Positions 49,258-58,674 of a DNA stretch of 64,000 bases are shown in pieces; the first letter of the stretch is position 1, and the number at the start of each line of letters is the position of its first letter. Made by a program: the position numbers and the translations under genes. Location of the stretch: the NCBI RefSeq assembly GCF_003116135.1, contig NZ_PDOA01000006.1, positions 124,001 to 188,000 on the forward strand, in the 5' to 3' direction. The notes under the pieces are model-generated. The model saw only the letters and a program-made list of their open reading frames with translations, did not search any database and was not told the origin of the DNA. The stretch comes from Teichococcus aestuarii (lineage in GTDB: Bacteria; Pseudomonadota; Alphaproteobacteria; Acetobacterales; Acetobacteraceae).

Positions 49258-51509
49258 CAGGCGGCTCCGAGGCGGGTCTTGGAAAGCGGCAGGCTGCGGA
49301 TGCGCTGGCCGGTCAGCGCGGCCACCGCGTTGACCACGGCGGGCGGCACGCCGGGCAGGCCCGGCTCGCCGATCCCGCCCATCGGCGCGCCGCTCTCGAC
49401 GATGCGCACATGCACGCGCGGCATGCGGTCCGGCGGCAGGATCGGGTAGCCGTCGAAATTGCGGGCCTGCGGTGCGCCATCGGCATAGACCACCTCCTCC
49501 AGCAGCGCCGAGGAGAGGCCGAGCGCCACGGCGGAGTTCACCTGCGCCTCGATGATGGCCGGGTTGACGATGCGGCCCGGGTCGATCGCCACCCAGACAT
49601 CGTGCACCACCACCTCGCCGCCCTTCAGCGAGACCTCGGCGATGGTCGCCACCTCGCTGCCGAAGGGCGAGGCCATGGCGACGCCGCGGGCGCGCCTGGT
49701 GCCGTCCGCCGCCTCGTAGGGGCCGCGCTTCCAGCCGCCCGAGAGGTCGGCCACCGCCTCCAGCAGCGCCTTGTGGCGCGGCTTCCCCGCCAGCAGGCGC
49801 AGGCGCAGCGCGTAGGGGTCCTGGCCGCCGGCCTCGGCCATCTCGTCGAGGAAGGCCTCGTAGAAGAAGTCGTTCATCGAGTGGCCGACGGAGCGCCAGA
49901 AGCCGATGACCGCCGGGTGCTTCACCGGCACCTGCGCCACGCGGCGGTTGGGGATGGCGTAGGGCTTGCCGGCGATGCCCTCCACCACCGAGGGGTCGGC
50001 CGCGCCGGGCTTCGTGCCGAAGTAGCGGCCGATCGGCCCCTCGCCCACCGCCTCGGCCTCCAGCGCCACGGGCATCCCGTCGGCGCCGAGGCCGGCGCGG
50101 AAGCGCGCCAGCCCCATCGGCCGCAGCGCATCGCGCAGGAACTCCTCCTCGCGGCTCCAGATCAGCTTCACCGGGCGGCCGGTCGCCTTGGCAAGCTGGA
50201 TGGCCTGCGGGAAGGGGTTGGCCGCGTCGTAGAGGAAGTGGCGGCCGAAGAAGCCGCCCAGCATCGGCGAGTGGATCCTCACCTTCTCGGGTGCGATGCC
50301 GGCCAGCTGCGCGGCGACGCGCTGGAACATCTCCGGCGCCTGGTTGGGCAGCCAGAGGTCGAGCGTGCCATCGGCGTTCCAGCGGGCGAGGGCCGAGGGC
50401 GGCTCGAGCTGGCCATGCGCCAGGTAGGGCGCGTCATAGGTCGCCTCGACGGTGCGGGCAGCGCCCTTCAGCGCGGCGGCGGCATCGCCCTCCGTCTCGG
50501 CGGCGTTGCCGGGGCCGGGGGCGGCGGCCAGGGCGGCGCGCATCCCCTCCGAGGAGAAATCGGCCGGCAGGGCGTTGCGCGCCTCGGCGGCGGGGGCGGT
50601 CCAGGTGACCTCCAGCGCCTCCGCCGCGCGGCGGGCGCGCCACCAGCGGTCCGCCACCACGGCCACGGCGCCCGGCAGGCGGTGAATGGAGTGCACCCCC
50701 GGCATCGCCCGCACCGCCGCCTCGTTGGCGATGGCGCCGGGCTCGCCGCCCAGGCGTGGCGCGTGCTGCACGGCGGCCTGCAACATGCCCTCCACCGCCA
50801 TGTCGATGGCGTAGGTGGCCTTGCCGGTGGATTTCTCCCGCACGTCCAGCCGCGCGACCGGCTTGCCGATCCAGCGGAAATCCTTCTCCGCGCGCAGCGC
50901 CACGCCCTCGGGCACCGGCAGCGCGGCGGCCTCGGTGGCCAGCGCGCCATAGTCCAGCGTGCGGCCGGAGGCGGCATGGACCACCCGGCCCGGCGCGGTG
51001 GAAAGGCTCTCCGGCGGCACGCCGAGGCGCGTGGCGGCGGCCTGCAGCAGCATGTGCCGGGCGCTGGCGCCAAGCTGGCGCATGGTGGCGTAGCTGCTGC
51101 GCACCGAGTAGCTGCCGCCGGTGATGCGCATGCCGTTCACCACCAGGTAGTCCGCGCCGGGCGGCGCGCATTCCACGGTGAAGCGGGCGGGGTCGGCGTC
51201 CAGCTCCTCGCCGACGATCTGCGCCATGGCGGTGGAGACACCCTGCCCGCCCTCGACGAAGGGGCTCTTGAGCAGGATGGCGCCGTCGGGGCGGATCTCG
51301 AGGAAGGCGGGCACGCGGGTGCCGGGCTTCGCCGCGGCGGCTGCGGCCTGGGCGCGGGCGGGGGCGGCGCGCAGCGCGGCGCCCAGCACCAGCGCGCCGA
51401 GCGAAGCGCCGAGCAGGCCGCGGCGGGAGAGGTTGAGCGGCCGGTCCTCGGGCAGCGCGTCGCGCAGCGCGAGGGCCTCGACCAGGGCGGGGGGCGTGAT
51501 GGCGTTCAT
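49257..51509 (-). CDS. Molybdenum hydroxylase large subunit (isoquinoline 1-oxidoreductase/aldehyde dehydrogenase type)
   Basis: A 750-residue molybdopterin-binding subunit from ATG 51509. The N-terminus has a twin-arginine signal (LSRRGLLGASLGALVLGAALRAAPARA; R29-R30), so it should be exported folded. Family blocks: GQGVSTAMAQIVGEELDAD, GGFFGRHFLYDAANPFPQAIQLAK, VIGFWRSVGHSMNDFFYEAFLDE, and the catalytic glutamate in GIGEPGLPG. The large-subunit layout without FAD protein matches IorB-type enzymes that oxidise N-heterocycles or aldehydes. Partners: 2Fe-2S subunit 17 bases upstream and cytochrome c downstream. Confidence 0.9.
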   Translation of the reverse strand: MNAITPPALVEALALRDALPEDRPLNLSRRGLLGASLGALVLGAALRAAPARAQAAAAAAKPGTRVPAFLEIRPDGAILLKSPFVEGGQGVSTAMAQIVGEELDADPARFTVECAPPGADYLVVNGMRITGGSYSVRSSYATMRQLGASARHMLLQAAATRLGVPPESLSTAPGRVVHAASGRTLDYGALATEAAALPVPEGVALRAEKDFRWIGKPVARLDVREKSTGKATYAIDMAVEGMLQAAVQHAPRLGGEPGAIANEAAVRAMPGVHSIHRLPGAVAVVADRWWRARRAAEALEVTWTAPAAEARNALPADFSSEGMRAALAAAPGPGNAAETEGDAAAALKGAARTVEATYDAPYLAHGQLEPPSALARWNADGTLDLWLPNQAPEMFQRVAAQLAGIAPEKVRIHSPMLGGFFGRHFLYDAANPFPQAIQLAKATGRPVKLIWSREEEFLRDALRPMGLARFRAGLGADGMPVALEAEAVGEGPIGRYFGTKPGAADPSVVEGIAGKPYAIPNRRVAQVPVKHPAVIGFWRSVGHSMNDFFYEAFLDEMAEAGGQDPYALRLRLLAGKPRHKALLEAVADLSGGWKRGPYEAADGTRRARGVAMASPFGSEVATIAEVSLKGGEVVVHDVWVAIDPGRIVNPAIIEAQVNSAVALGLSSALLEEVVYADGAPQARNFDGYPILPPDRMPRVHVRIVESGAPMGGIGEPGLPGVPPAVVNAVAALTGQRIRSLPLSKTRLGAA

Positions 51510-51526
51510 GGCGCGATGCTTCCCGC

Positions 51527-51973
51527 TCAGCCTTGCGCGGCCTGCCGCGTGGCGGCGGCGATGGCGTTGTAGGTGCCGCAGCGGCACAGATTGGTCATGG
51601 CGGCGGCGATGTCCTCGTCCGAAGGCTGCGGCGTCTGCTTCAGCAGCGCGGTGGCCGCCATCACCTGGCCGGACTGGCAGTAGCCGCATTGCGGCACCTG
51701 CTGCGCCACCCAGGCCTCCACCACCTTCCGGCCCACCGGGTCCTCGCCGATCGCCTCGATGGTGGTGACGGGCAGGCCGGCGACGCTCTCCACCGGCGTG
51801 ACGCAGGAGCGCGTCGGCTGGCCGTCCACCAGCACGGTGCAGGCGCCGCACTGCGCGGCGCCGCAGCCATACTTGGTGCCGGTCATGCCGAGCTCGTCGC
51901 GGATCACCCAGAGCAGGGGGGTGTCGGCCTCGGACTCCACGCGGCGCGGCGTGCCGTTGATGATCAGTTCCAT
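51527..51973 (-). CDS. Molybdenum hydroxylase [2Fe-2S] subunit
   Basis: A 148-residue iron-sulfur subunit (IorA/CoxS type). Plant-ferredoxin-type cluster cysteines C37, C42, C45 and C57 (YGCGAAQCGACTVLVDG, SCVTPV) and the second cluster C96, C99, C130 and C132 (CGYCQSGQ, NLCRCGTY) are all present. It passes electrons from the molybdenum site to the cytochrome. No signal peptide is seen; it presumably travels with the twin-arginine-tagged partner. First gene of the operon, divergent from a TetR regulator. Confidence 0.93.
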   Translation of the reverse strand: MELIINGTPRRVESEADTPLLWVIRDELGMTGTKYGCGAAQCGACTVLVDGQPTRSCVTPVESVAGLPVTTIEAIGEDPVGRKVVEAWVAQQVPQCGYCQSGQVMAATALLKQTPQPSDEDIAAAMTNLCRCGTYNAIAAATRQAAQG

Positions 51974-52131
51974 GGGGACCGTCCTTCGGGGGAAGCGGGG
52001 CAGCAGGAAGCGGGGTGGGCGAAGGCTGGCGGCGCCGGCTGGCAGGCCGGGCGGGGCCAGGGGAAAAGCGGTTGCGGCCCTGTCGCGCCCGGCGGCGAGG
52101 CCCTACACAGGAGGGCGGGCCGGGCTGGCAG

Positions 52132-52189
52132 AACCAGACGGTTCGGGTTTAGCCAAGCCCCGGCCAGGATGTCAAACCAAATGGTTCGG
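52132..52189. promoter_or_regulatory. Two TetR-type operator copies (AACCANNNGGTTCGG)
   Basis: AACCAGACGGTTCGG (52132-52146) and AACCAAATGGTTCGG (52175-52189) are 43 bases apart, roughly four helical turns. Each contains an inverted repeat of AACCA/TGGTT (one mismatch in the first copy). They lie between the divergent iron-sulfur subunit and TetR-family genes, the standard place for an autoregulated TetR operator. The rest of the 51974-52240 gap is GC-rich with nothing else recognisable. Confidence 0.7.
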
Positions 52190-52240
52190 TCAGGGCGGAA
52201 GCCCGGCAGGAGCGGGGCACCACGGGAGCGGGTCAGGGCA

Positions 52241-52852
52241 ATGTCACCGGCGGACGAGACGACGCGCACGCGCATCCTGGAGGCGGCCCTGCGGGAATTC
52301 GCCGATCACGGCATCGCCGGCGCACGCATCAACCGCATCGCCGCGGCGGCGCGCACCAGCAAGGAACGGCTCTACGCCTATTTCCACGACAAGGAGGAGC
52401 TGCTGGAGACCATCAAGGCCCAGCAGATGGCCGAGATCGCCCGTGCCGTGCCGATGGACCCCGCCGACCTGCCCGGCTATGTCGGCCGGCTGTTCGACCA
52501 CTTCCAGCGCCACCCGGACCACCACCGCATCGCCGCCTGGTGCGCCCTGGAGGACACCGGCCAGAGCCTGCCGGAGGACCATCCCCGGCTGGCCGCCTAC
52601 CGGGCCAAGGTGGAGAAGCTGCGCGGCGCGCAGCAGGCGGGGCTGATCGACGCGGGCTGGGACCCGGCGGCGCTGCTCAGCCTTCTCATCGCCCTCGCCC
52701 GCAGCTGGTGCCACATGCCGAAGGAAGTGCGCCAGCTGGCCGGGGCGGCGGAGCCGCCGCTGGCGCCGCACCCGCTGGCGCTGCCCCCATTGGCGCTCCA
52801 CCGGGCGGCGGTGGTGGAGGCCGCCCGCCGCCTGCTCCGGCCGCCGGGCTGA
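52241..52852 (+). CDS. TetR-family transcriptional regulator
   Basis: A 203-residue repressor from ATG 52241. The N-terminal TetR helix-turn-helix reads TRTRILEAALREFADHGIAGARINRIAAAARTSKERLYAYFHDKEELLETI (about residues 7-57, listed as its conserved blocks TRTRILEAALREF and KERLYAYFHDKEEL). The C-terminal ligand domain is helical and specific. It is divergent from the molybdenum hydroxylase operon, with two operator-like copies between, so it probably represses that operon until the substrate appears. Confidence 0.92.
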   Translation: MSPADETTRTRILEAALREFADHGIAGARINRIAAAARTSKERLYAYFHDKEELLETIKAQQMAEIARAVPMDPADLPGYVGRLFDHFQRHPDHHRIAAWCALEDTGQSLPEDHPRLAAYRAKVEKLRGAQQAGLIDAGWDPAALLSLLIALARSWCHMPKEVRQLAGAAEPPLAPHPLALPPLALHRAAVVEAARRLLRPPG

Positions 52853-52867
52853 GGCCGGCCGCCGCCC

Positions 52868-53761
52868 TCAGAGCCCGTTGAGCGGCACCTTGAGGAAACG
52901 CCGGCCGGCGCCGTCGGCCGGCGGGAGCTGGCCCGCCTGCATGTTCACCTGGATCGAGGGGATGATCAGCCGGGGCATCGCCAGGGTCGCGTCCCGCGCG
53001 GTGCGCAGGGCGACGAACTCCTCCTCCGTCACGCCGTCCCGCACATGGATGTTGTGCGCCCGCTCCTCGGCCACCGTCGTCTCCCAGCGGATCGGGCGCC
53101 CGTTGGGGCCGTAGTCGTGGCACATGAACAGCCGCGTCTCCGGCGGCAGGGCCAGCACGCGGCGGATCGAGCGGTAGAGGGCATGGGCGTCGCCGCCGGG
53201 GAAATCGGCCCGCGCGGTGCCGCCATCGGGCATGAACAGCGTGTCGCCGACGAAGGCGGCATCGCCGATCACATGCGTCATGCAGGCGGGGGTGTGGCCC
53301 GGGGTGCTGAGCGCGGTGCCGCGCAGGGCGCCGATCTCGTAGGTGTCGCCGTCCTGGAACAGGTGGTCGAACTGGCTGCCGTCGCGGCGGAACTCGGTGC
53401 CCTCGTTGAACACCTTGCCGAAGGTGTCCTGCACCGCGCGAATGCCCTCGCCGATGCCGATGCGGCCGCCCAGGCGCTGCTGGATGTAGGGCGCCGCCGA
53501 GAGATGGTCGGCGTGCACATGCGTCTCGATGAGCCATTCGAGGTGCAGCTTCTCGCGCCGGATGTGCTCGATGACGGCATCGGCCGAGGCGGTGGAGACG
53601 CGGCCGGCGGCGTAGTCGAAATCCAGCACGCTGTCGATCACGGCGCAGGACAGCGAGGCCGGGTCACGCACCACGTAGCTGATGGTGTTGCTCTCCTTGT
53701 CGAAGAACGGCGTGATCCGTGGCGTGGCGCCGGGGCTCGGCGCTTCGGACGCTGGCGTCAT
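52868..53761 (-). CDS. MBL-fold metallohydrolase, persulfide-dioxygenase-like
   Basis: A 297-residue enzyme from ATG 53761. The metal motif THVHADH has H81, H83, D85 and H86; later ligands lie in STPGHTPACM, VGDTLFMPDGGTARADFPGGDAH and MCHDYGP. The GG(T)ARADFPGGDA segment resembles ETHE1/Blh-type proteins that oxidise glutathione persulfide, but glyoxalase-II-like thioester hydrolysis is also possible. It lies 109 bases downstream of tctA, same strand, so it may be an independent gene or the tail of that operon. Confidence 0.85.
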   Translation of the reverse strand: MTPASEAPSPGATPRITPFFDKESNTISYVVRDPASLSCAVIDSVLDFDYAAGRVSTASADAVIEHIRREKLHLEWLIETHVHADHLSAAPYIQQRLGGRIGIGEGIRAVQDTFGKVFNEGTEFRRDGSQFDHLFQDGDTYEIGALRGTALSTPGHTPACMTHVIGDAAFVGDTLFMPDGGTARADFPGGDAHALYRSIRRVLALPPETRLFMCHDYGPNGRPIRWETTVAEERAHNIHVRDGVTEEEFVALRTARDATLAMPRLIIPSIQVNMQAGQLPPADGAGRRFLKVPLNGL

Positions 53762-53870
53762 GGGCCCTCTCCTCCTCCGGGCCGGCCCGTCGGTGGCCGG
53801 CGGCGGATCATGCCGCCGCCGGCCGGCCGCGCGCAAGCGTGGCAGGATCGGATGGGGGCGGCGGACCGGC

Positions 53871-55361
53871 TCAGTCCGCCACCCGGGCGCGGTTGCGCAG
53901 CAGCATCGCGGCCAGCAGCGTCAGCGTGGCGGCGGCGATGAAGCCCAGCGCGATCGGCCGCTCCAGCAGCGCCGTCAGGTCGCCATCCGAGATCAGCAGG
54001 CCCTGGCGCAGCGAGCGCTCGAAGGTCGGCCCCAGCACATAGGCCAGCACCAGCGGCCCAAGGTCGAACCCACCGCGCCGCAGCACGAAGCCGAGCAGGC
54101 CGAAGCCCACCGCCAGCAGCACGTCGAAGCTGGCGAGGTTGGTGCTGTAGACGCCGATGACGCAGATGGAGAGGATGGCCGCCGCCATGAAGCGGCGCGG
54201 GATCTCCAGCGCCCGCACGAACAGCCCGACCAGCGGCAGGTTCAGCACCAGCAGCAGGACATTGCCGAGATACATGGAGGCGATGACGCCCCAGTAGATC
54301 TCCGGCTGCCGCTCCAGGATCATCGGCCCCGGCTGCACGCCATGGATCAGCAGCGCGCCCAGCAGCAGCGCCGTCACCGCATTGGCCGGGATGCCGAGGG
54401 TGAGCAGCGGGATGAAGGCGCCCGCCGTGCCGGCATTGTTGGCCGCCTCCGGCCCCGCCACGCCCTCCACCGCGCCGCGGCCGAATTCCTGCGGGCGCCG
54501 CGCCAGCCGCTTCTCCACCGCGTAGGAGAGGAAGGAGGCCAGCACCGCACCGCCCCCGGGCAGCAGCCCCACCAGGAAGCCGAGGCCGGTGCCGCGCAGC
54601 ACCGGCGCCACGGAGCGGCGCGCCTCCTCCCGGCTGGGCAGGAAGCCGAGCAGCGAGGAGGGCGGGCGCAGGATCTCCGAGCGGCCAGCCGGCACCAGCG
54701 CCAGGAACAGCAGCTCCGACAGGCCGAACAGGCCAAGCGCCAGCGGCGTGATGTTGATGCCGTCCACCAGCTCGGGGATGCCGAAGGTGAAGCGCGGCGT
54801 GCCGGCGATGGGGTCGATGCCGACCGCCCCCAGCAGCAGGCCGAGCAGCGCCATCAGCGCCGCCTTGGCCAGCCCCGAGGCGGCGAAGAAGGCGATGAGC
54901 GACAGCCCCGCCAGCATCAGCGCCGCGTATTCCCACGGCCCGAAGGCGATCACCAGCTCCGCCAGCGGCGGCGAGAGCAGCATGACGCCGAGGATGCCCA
55001 CCGTGCCGGCGAAGAAGGAGCCGATGGCGGCGATGCCGAGCGCCGCCCCCGCCCGCCCCTTGCGCGCCATCTCGTAGCCGTCGAGGCAGGTGACGACGGA
55101 GGAGGCCTCGCCGGGGATGCGCATCAGCACCGAGGTCAGCGTGCCGCCATAGGCCACGCCGTAGTAGATGCCGGCGAGCAGGATGATGGCGCCCGTCGGG
55201 TCCAGCTTCAGCGTGATCGGCAGCAGCAGCGCGATGGTGGTGGCGGGGCCGAGCCCCGGCAGCACCCCCACCACCGTGCCAAGCACCGCGCCGAGCAGGC
55301 AGAGGCTCAGATTCTGCCAGGTGGAGAGCACGGCAAAGCCGTGCAGCAGCCCGTCCATCAT
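53871..55361 (-). CDS. tctA: Tripartite tricarboxylate transporter large membrane subunit TctA
   Basis: A 496-residue polytopic membrane protein, normal TctA length. The signature lies in [24 protein letters not shown], then [29 protein letters not shown], and mirrored in the second half ([44 protein letters not shown]). It forms the translocation path for carboxylates delivered by the periplasmic TctC. Starts four bases after tctB. Confidence 0.94.
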   Translation of the reverse strand: MMDGLLHGFAVLSTWQNLSLCLLGAVLGTVVGVLPGLGPATTIALLLPITLKLDPTGAIILLAGIYYGVAYGGTLTSVLMRIPGEASSVVTCLDGYEMARKGRAGAALGIAAIGSFFAGTVGILGVMLLSPPLAELVIAFGPWEYAALMLAGLSLIAFFAASGLAKAALMALLGLLLGAVGIDPIAGTPRFTFGIPELVDGINITPLALGLFGLSELLFLALVPAGRSEILRPPSSLLGFLPSREEARRSVAPVLRGTGLGFLVGLLPGGGAVLASFLSYAVEKRLARRPQEFGRGAVEGVAGPEAANNAGTAGAFIPLLTLGIPANAVTALLLGALLIHGVQPGPMILERQPEIYWGVIASMYLGNVLLLVLNLPLVGLFVRALEIPRRFMAAAILSICVIGVYSTNLASFDVLLAVGFGLLGFVLRRGGFDLGPLVLAYVLGPTFERSLRQGLLISDGDLTALLERPIALGFIAAATLTLLAAMLLRNRARVAD

Positions 55362-55365
55362 GGCC

Positions 55366-55848
55366 TCACGCCCCCCGCAGCAGGCCGAGGCCGGAGAGCG
55401 CGTGCTCCACCGGCCCGGGCGGGAAGGGCACGCCGAGCAGCGTGCCGAACAGCAGCACCGTGCCCGCCGTCAGCGCCACGGCGTAGGGGCCGGCGGTGCG
55501 CCAGCGCGCACCCTCGCCCAGCCGCAGCATCAGCAGCACCGCCAGCAGCATCGGCAGGATGAAGCCGGCATAGGGCAGCGCCAGCGCCACCCCCAGCATG
55601 GCCGCCGCATAGGCCAGGAAGGTGCGGCTGCGGTGCGGCGCCGCGCCGCCCTCCGCCTCGGCCGTGGCGTCGCCCGGCCAGGCCAGCACCGCCAGCGCGG
55701 CGAGGCCGATCAGCACCAGCAGCACCTGCGGCACCAGCCCGGGGCCGGGGCCGTCCCAGCCCCAGCGCTCCAGCCGCGATGCCTCCCGCCAGCCGAGTAG
55801 GGCGAAAGCGAGGCCGCCGAGGGCGACCCAGCGCGCGGTCCGTGTCAT
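55366..55848 (-). CDS. tctB: Tripartite tricarboxylate transporter small membrane subunit TctB
   Basis: About 160 residues with four predicted membrane helices (WVALGGLAFALLGW, LVPQVLLVLIGLAALAVLAW, AYAAAMLGVALALPYAGFIL, AVALTAGTVLLFGTLLGV), the TctB pattern. ATG 55848 is chosen; a TTG at 55860 overlapping the tctC stop is an alternative. It completes the TctABC set. Confidence 0.88.
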   Translation of the reverse strand: MTRTARWVALGGLAFALLGWREASRLERWGWDGPGPGLVPQVLLVLIGLAALAVLAWPGDATAEAEGGAAPHRSRTFLAYAAAMLGVALALPYAGFILPMLLAVLLMLRLGEGARWRTAGPYAVALTAGTVLLFGTLLGVPFPPGPVEHALSGLGLLRGA

Positions 55849-55856
55849 GCCGCCGC

Positions 55857-56807
55857 TCAACGCTTCCGCGCCAGGCCGGCCTCGCGCAGCTCGGGGCCGA
55901 AGCGGTCATGCGCCTCGCGCACCGTGCGCTCGAACTCGTCCGGCTGCATCACCGCCGGCACCATGCCGAAGCGGCCGAGGATCTCCGCCAGCGCCGGCTT
56001 CCGCGCGGCTTCCAGGAAGGCGCGGCTCAGCACCGCCAGCCGCTCCTCCGGCACGCCCTTGGGCGCGATGAAGCCGATCATGGAATCCACCACCACGTCG
56101 TGGCCCTGCTCGCGCAGCGTCGGCACGTCGGGGTACTCCTTCCAGCGGCCGGCGCTGGCCGAGGCGAGCAGGCGCAGCCGGCCGGATTGCAGCGCCGGCA
56201 GCATCTCGGGCGGGTTCTGGATCACCGCGTCCACATGCCCGCCCAGCGCCGCCGTCACCGCCTCCGCGCCGGAGCCGAAGGGGACGAACTGGAAGCGCGC
56301 CCCCGCCTTCCGCCCCAGGTCGAACATGCCGATGTTGTTGGGTGCGCCGGTCGCCGCGAAGGTGGTGCGCTTCGCCTTCGCCGCGGCGAGCAGGTCGGCG
56401 ATGCTCCGGTGCGGCGATTCCGCGCGCACGGCGATGCCGTAGAGGTAGCGCGCGAAGGCGGGCAGGAAGGTGAAGCTGTCGGCGCTGTAGGGCACGTCCA
56501 GCATGTGCGGCGCGATGGCCAGGCCGGCGAGGCCGGTGGTGCCCAGCGTGTAGCCATCCGGCCGCGCCGCCGCCACCTGCTGCGGCCCCACCGTGCCCTG
56601 CCCGCCGGGGCGGTTCACCACCTGCAGCGGCACGCCGAGGATCTTCTCCGCCTCGGCGGCGATGGCGCGGGTGGAGACGTCGGTGGAGCCGCCCGGCCCG
56701 TACTGGACGATGACGGAGATCTCGCGCTCCGGCCAGGTGGCGGCGCGGGCGAGGCGCGGGGCGAGCAGGGCGGCGGGCGCGGCCGCCAGCAGGGTGCGTC
56801 GTTGCAT
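55857..56807 (-). CDS. tctC: Tripartite tricarboxylate transporter periplasmic receptor TctC (Bug family)
   Basis: A 316-residue receptor with GGAAGGA before ATG 56807. A signal peptide (RRTLLAAAPAALLAPRLARA) leads into the mature protein: REISVIVQYGPGGSTDVSTRAIA, VNRPGGQGTVGPQQVAAARPDGYTL, and FVPFGSGAEAVTAALGGHVDAV. It captures an organic acid for TctAB. It follows an SDR gene by 65 bases in the GntR-controlled operon, so the substrate is probably consumed by those enzymes. Confidence 0.93.
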   Translation of the reverse strand: MQRRTLLAAAPAALLAPRLARAATWPEREISVIVQYGPGGSTDVSTRAIAAEAEKILGVPLQVVNRPGGQGTVGPQQVAAARPDGYTLGTTGLAGLAIAPHMLDVPYSADSFTFLPAFARYLYGIAVRAESPHRSIADLLAAAKAKRTTFAATGAPNNIGMFDLGRKAGARFQFVPFGSGAEAVTAALGGHVDAVIQNPPEMLPALQSGRLRLLASASAGRWKEYPDVPTLREQGHDVVVDSMIGFIAPKGVPEERLAVLSRAFLEAARKPALAEILGRFGMVPAVMQPDEFERTVREAHDRFGPELREAGLARKR

Positions 56808-56872
56808 GGTTCTTCCTTCCTCCCGGGATGAGCGGCCCGGCGCTTGGCGCGCCTGGACCAGGGGCGGCGCGC

Positions 56873-57646
56873 TCAGGGCATGTAGCTGCCGCCGCCGACG
56901 TCGATGGTGGTGCCGGTCAGGTAGCCGGCGTCGTCCGAGGCGAGGAAGCGGACCACCGCCCCCACCTCCGCCGGCTCCCCCAGCCGGGCGAGCGGGATGC
57001 GGGCGATGAAGGCCTCGTTCATCCCCGGCGCGGCGCCGGCCACCATGTCGGTCGCGATGCGCCCCGGCGCCACGCTGTTGACGGTGATGCCGAAGGGCCC
57101 CAGCTCCGCCGCCAGGTTGCGGGCGAAGCCCATCAGCCCGGCCTTGGAGGCGCCGTAATAGGCGCCGGTGATGCTGCTCGGCACATGCGCCGCCTGGCTG
57201 GTCATCATGACGATGCGGCCCCAGCGCCGGCGCTTCAGCACCGGAATGGCGGCGCGCGAGAGCAGGAAGGGGCCGGTGAGGTTGACGTCCATCACGCGGC
57301 GCCATTCCTCGGTCGGGATCTCCTCGACCAGCCGCTTGCGGCCATCGACCTTGGGCGAGATGCCGGCATTGTTCACCAGCACGCCGAGCGCCTCCCACCA
57401 GGCGCCCAGCGCCTGCGGCAGGGCGGCGATGGCGGCCTCGTCGGCGACGTCGAGCGGCAGGGCACGGGCGCGGTGGCCGGCGGCGTTCAGCTCCGCCGCG
57501 AGCGCCTCCACCCCCTCCAGCACATCGGCCAGGATGACGGGGTGGCCGGCGGCGGCGAGCGCGCGGGCGATGGCGGCGCCGAGGCCGCGCGCCGCGCCGG
57601 TGACGAGGGCGACGCGGTCATCGGGGCGGAGGGCGGGAAGGCTCAT
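56873..57646 (-). CDS. Short-chain dehydrogenase/reductase (SDR)
   Basis: A 257-residue classical SDR from ATG 57646. Cofactor motif TGAARGLG (16-23), LVNNAGIS, catalytic S150, Y164 and K168 (YGASK), and the closing LTGTTIDVGGGSYMP. It overlaps the zinc dehydrogenase stop by four bases. It probably oxidises a hydroxyacid or polyol derived from the imported substrate. Confidence 0.9.
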   Translation of the reverse strand: MSLPALRPDDRVALVTGAARGLGAAIARALAAAGHPVILADVLEGVEALAAELNAAGHRARALPLDVADEAAIAALPQALGAWWEALGVLVNNAGISPKVDGRKRLVEEIPTEEWRRVMDVNLTGPFLLSRAAIPVLKRRRWGRIVMMTSQAAHVPSSITGAYYGASKAGLMGFARNLAAELGPFGITVNSVAPGRIATDMVAGAAPGMNEAFIARIPLARLGEPAEVGAVVRFLASDDAGYLTGTTIDVGGGSYMP

Positions 57647-58674
57647 GGCGTCAGGATCACCTTGCTGGCGGCACGCTGGCGGGAAAGCTCGAACCCCTCG
57701 AGGCCGCGCTCGAGCGGCAGGCGGTGGGTGATCATCGGGCGGAACCCCTCCGGGTCGCGCGCCAGCAGCGCCAGCACCCGGTCCCAGGTGCCGCGCGCCG
57801 AGCCGTGCGAGGCGCGGAGCTGGTGGCGGTTGCGGACGAAGTCGGTGAGCGGCAGGGCGAGCGGCGCGGCGTGGATGCCGGCCACCACCAGCACGCCGTC
57901 GCGCCGCAGCACGCCCAGCGCCCCGGCGATGGAGGGCGGGTGGCCGGTGGCCTCCAGCACCACGTCCACCTTGCGGCCGCCGGTCAGCGCCAGCACCTGC
58001 GCGGCGAGCGGCCCCTCCGCCACATCCACCCGGTCCGTGAAGCCGAGTTGCTCCAGCACGGCGAAGCGTGGCGCGTCCGCCCGCCCGGCGACGATCACCT
58101 GCCCCGCACCGGCGGCGCGCGCCATGAGCGCCAGCCCCTGGCCGATGGTGCCCGGCCCCAGCACCAGCACCGTGTCGCCCAGCGAGACCTCCCCCACCCG
58201 CACCGCCTCGGCGGCGACGGCCAGCGGCTCGACCAGCGCGCCGAGCTCCGCATCCACCGCCGCGGGCAGCGGCAGCACATTGGCGGCGGGCAGGCGCAGC
58301 AGGCGGGCGAAGCCGCCATCGCAGGTCAGGCCCAGGGTGCGGCGGCGCTCGCAGCCGCGCGGCTCGCCGCGCCGGCAGGCCGGGCATTCCCCGCAGACGA
58401 GGCCGGGATGCGCCGCCACGCGCGTGCCCTCGGCGATGCCGGCGCCAGGGCCGGCGGCGAGCACGCGGCCCGCCATCTCGTGCCCCATGGTCAGCGGCAG
58501 GTGCGGCGCCATGTGGCCATAGCCCTCGGTCCACTCATAGGCGTGCACGTCGCTGCCGCAGATGCCCACGGCCTCGATCCGCAGCAGCACCTCGCCCGGG
58601 CCGGGGGCGCCGGGCTCCGGCGCGTCCAGCGCCTCCAGCCCGGGCGCGGGGCGCGTCTTGCGCAGCGCCAGCAT
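57643..58674 (-). CDS. Zinc-dependent alcohol/threonine-type dehydrogenase (MDR family)
   Basis: A 343-residue medium-chain dehydrogenase. Catalytic-zinc residues C39 and H64-E65 (VGICGSDVHAY; TMGHEMAGRV), structural-zinc cysteines C94, C97, C100 and C108, and the NAD fold VLVLGPGTIGQGLALMARAAG. Similar to sorbitol, threonine and galactitol dehydrogenases. Start overlaps the TPP enzyme stop by four bases. Confidence 0.9.
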   Translation of the reverse strand: MLALRKTRPAPGLEALDAPEPGAPGPGEVLLRIEAVGICGSDVHAYEWTEGYGHMAPHLPLTMGHEMAGRVLAAGPGAGIAEGTRVAAHPGLVCGECPACRRGEPRGCERRRTLGLTCDGGFARLLRLPAANVLPLPAAVDAELGALVEPLAVAAEAVRVGEVSLGDTVLVLGPGTIGQGLALMARAAGAGQVIVAGRADAPRFAVLEQLGFTDRVDVAEGPLAAQVLALTGGRKVDVVLEATGHPPSIAGALGVLRRDGVLVVAGIHAAPLALPLTDFVRNRHQLRASHGSARGTWDRVLALLARDPEGFRPMITHRLPLERGLEGFELSRQRAASKVILTP

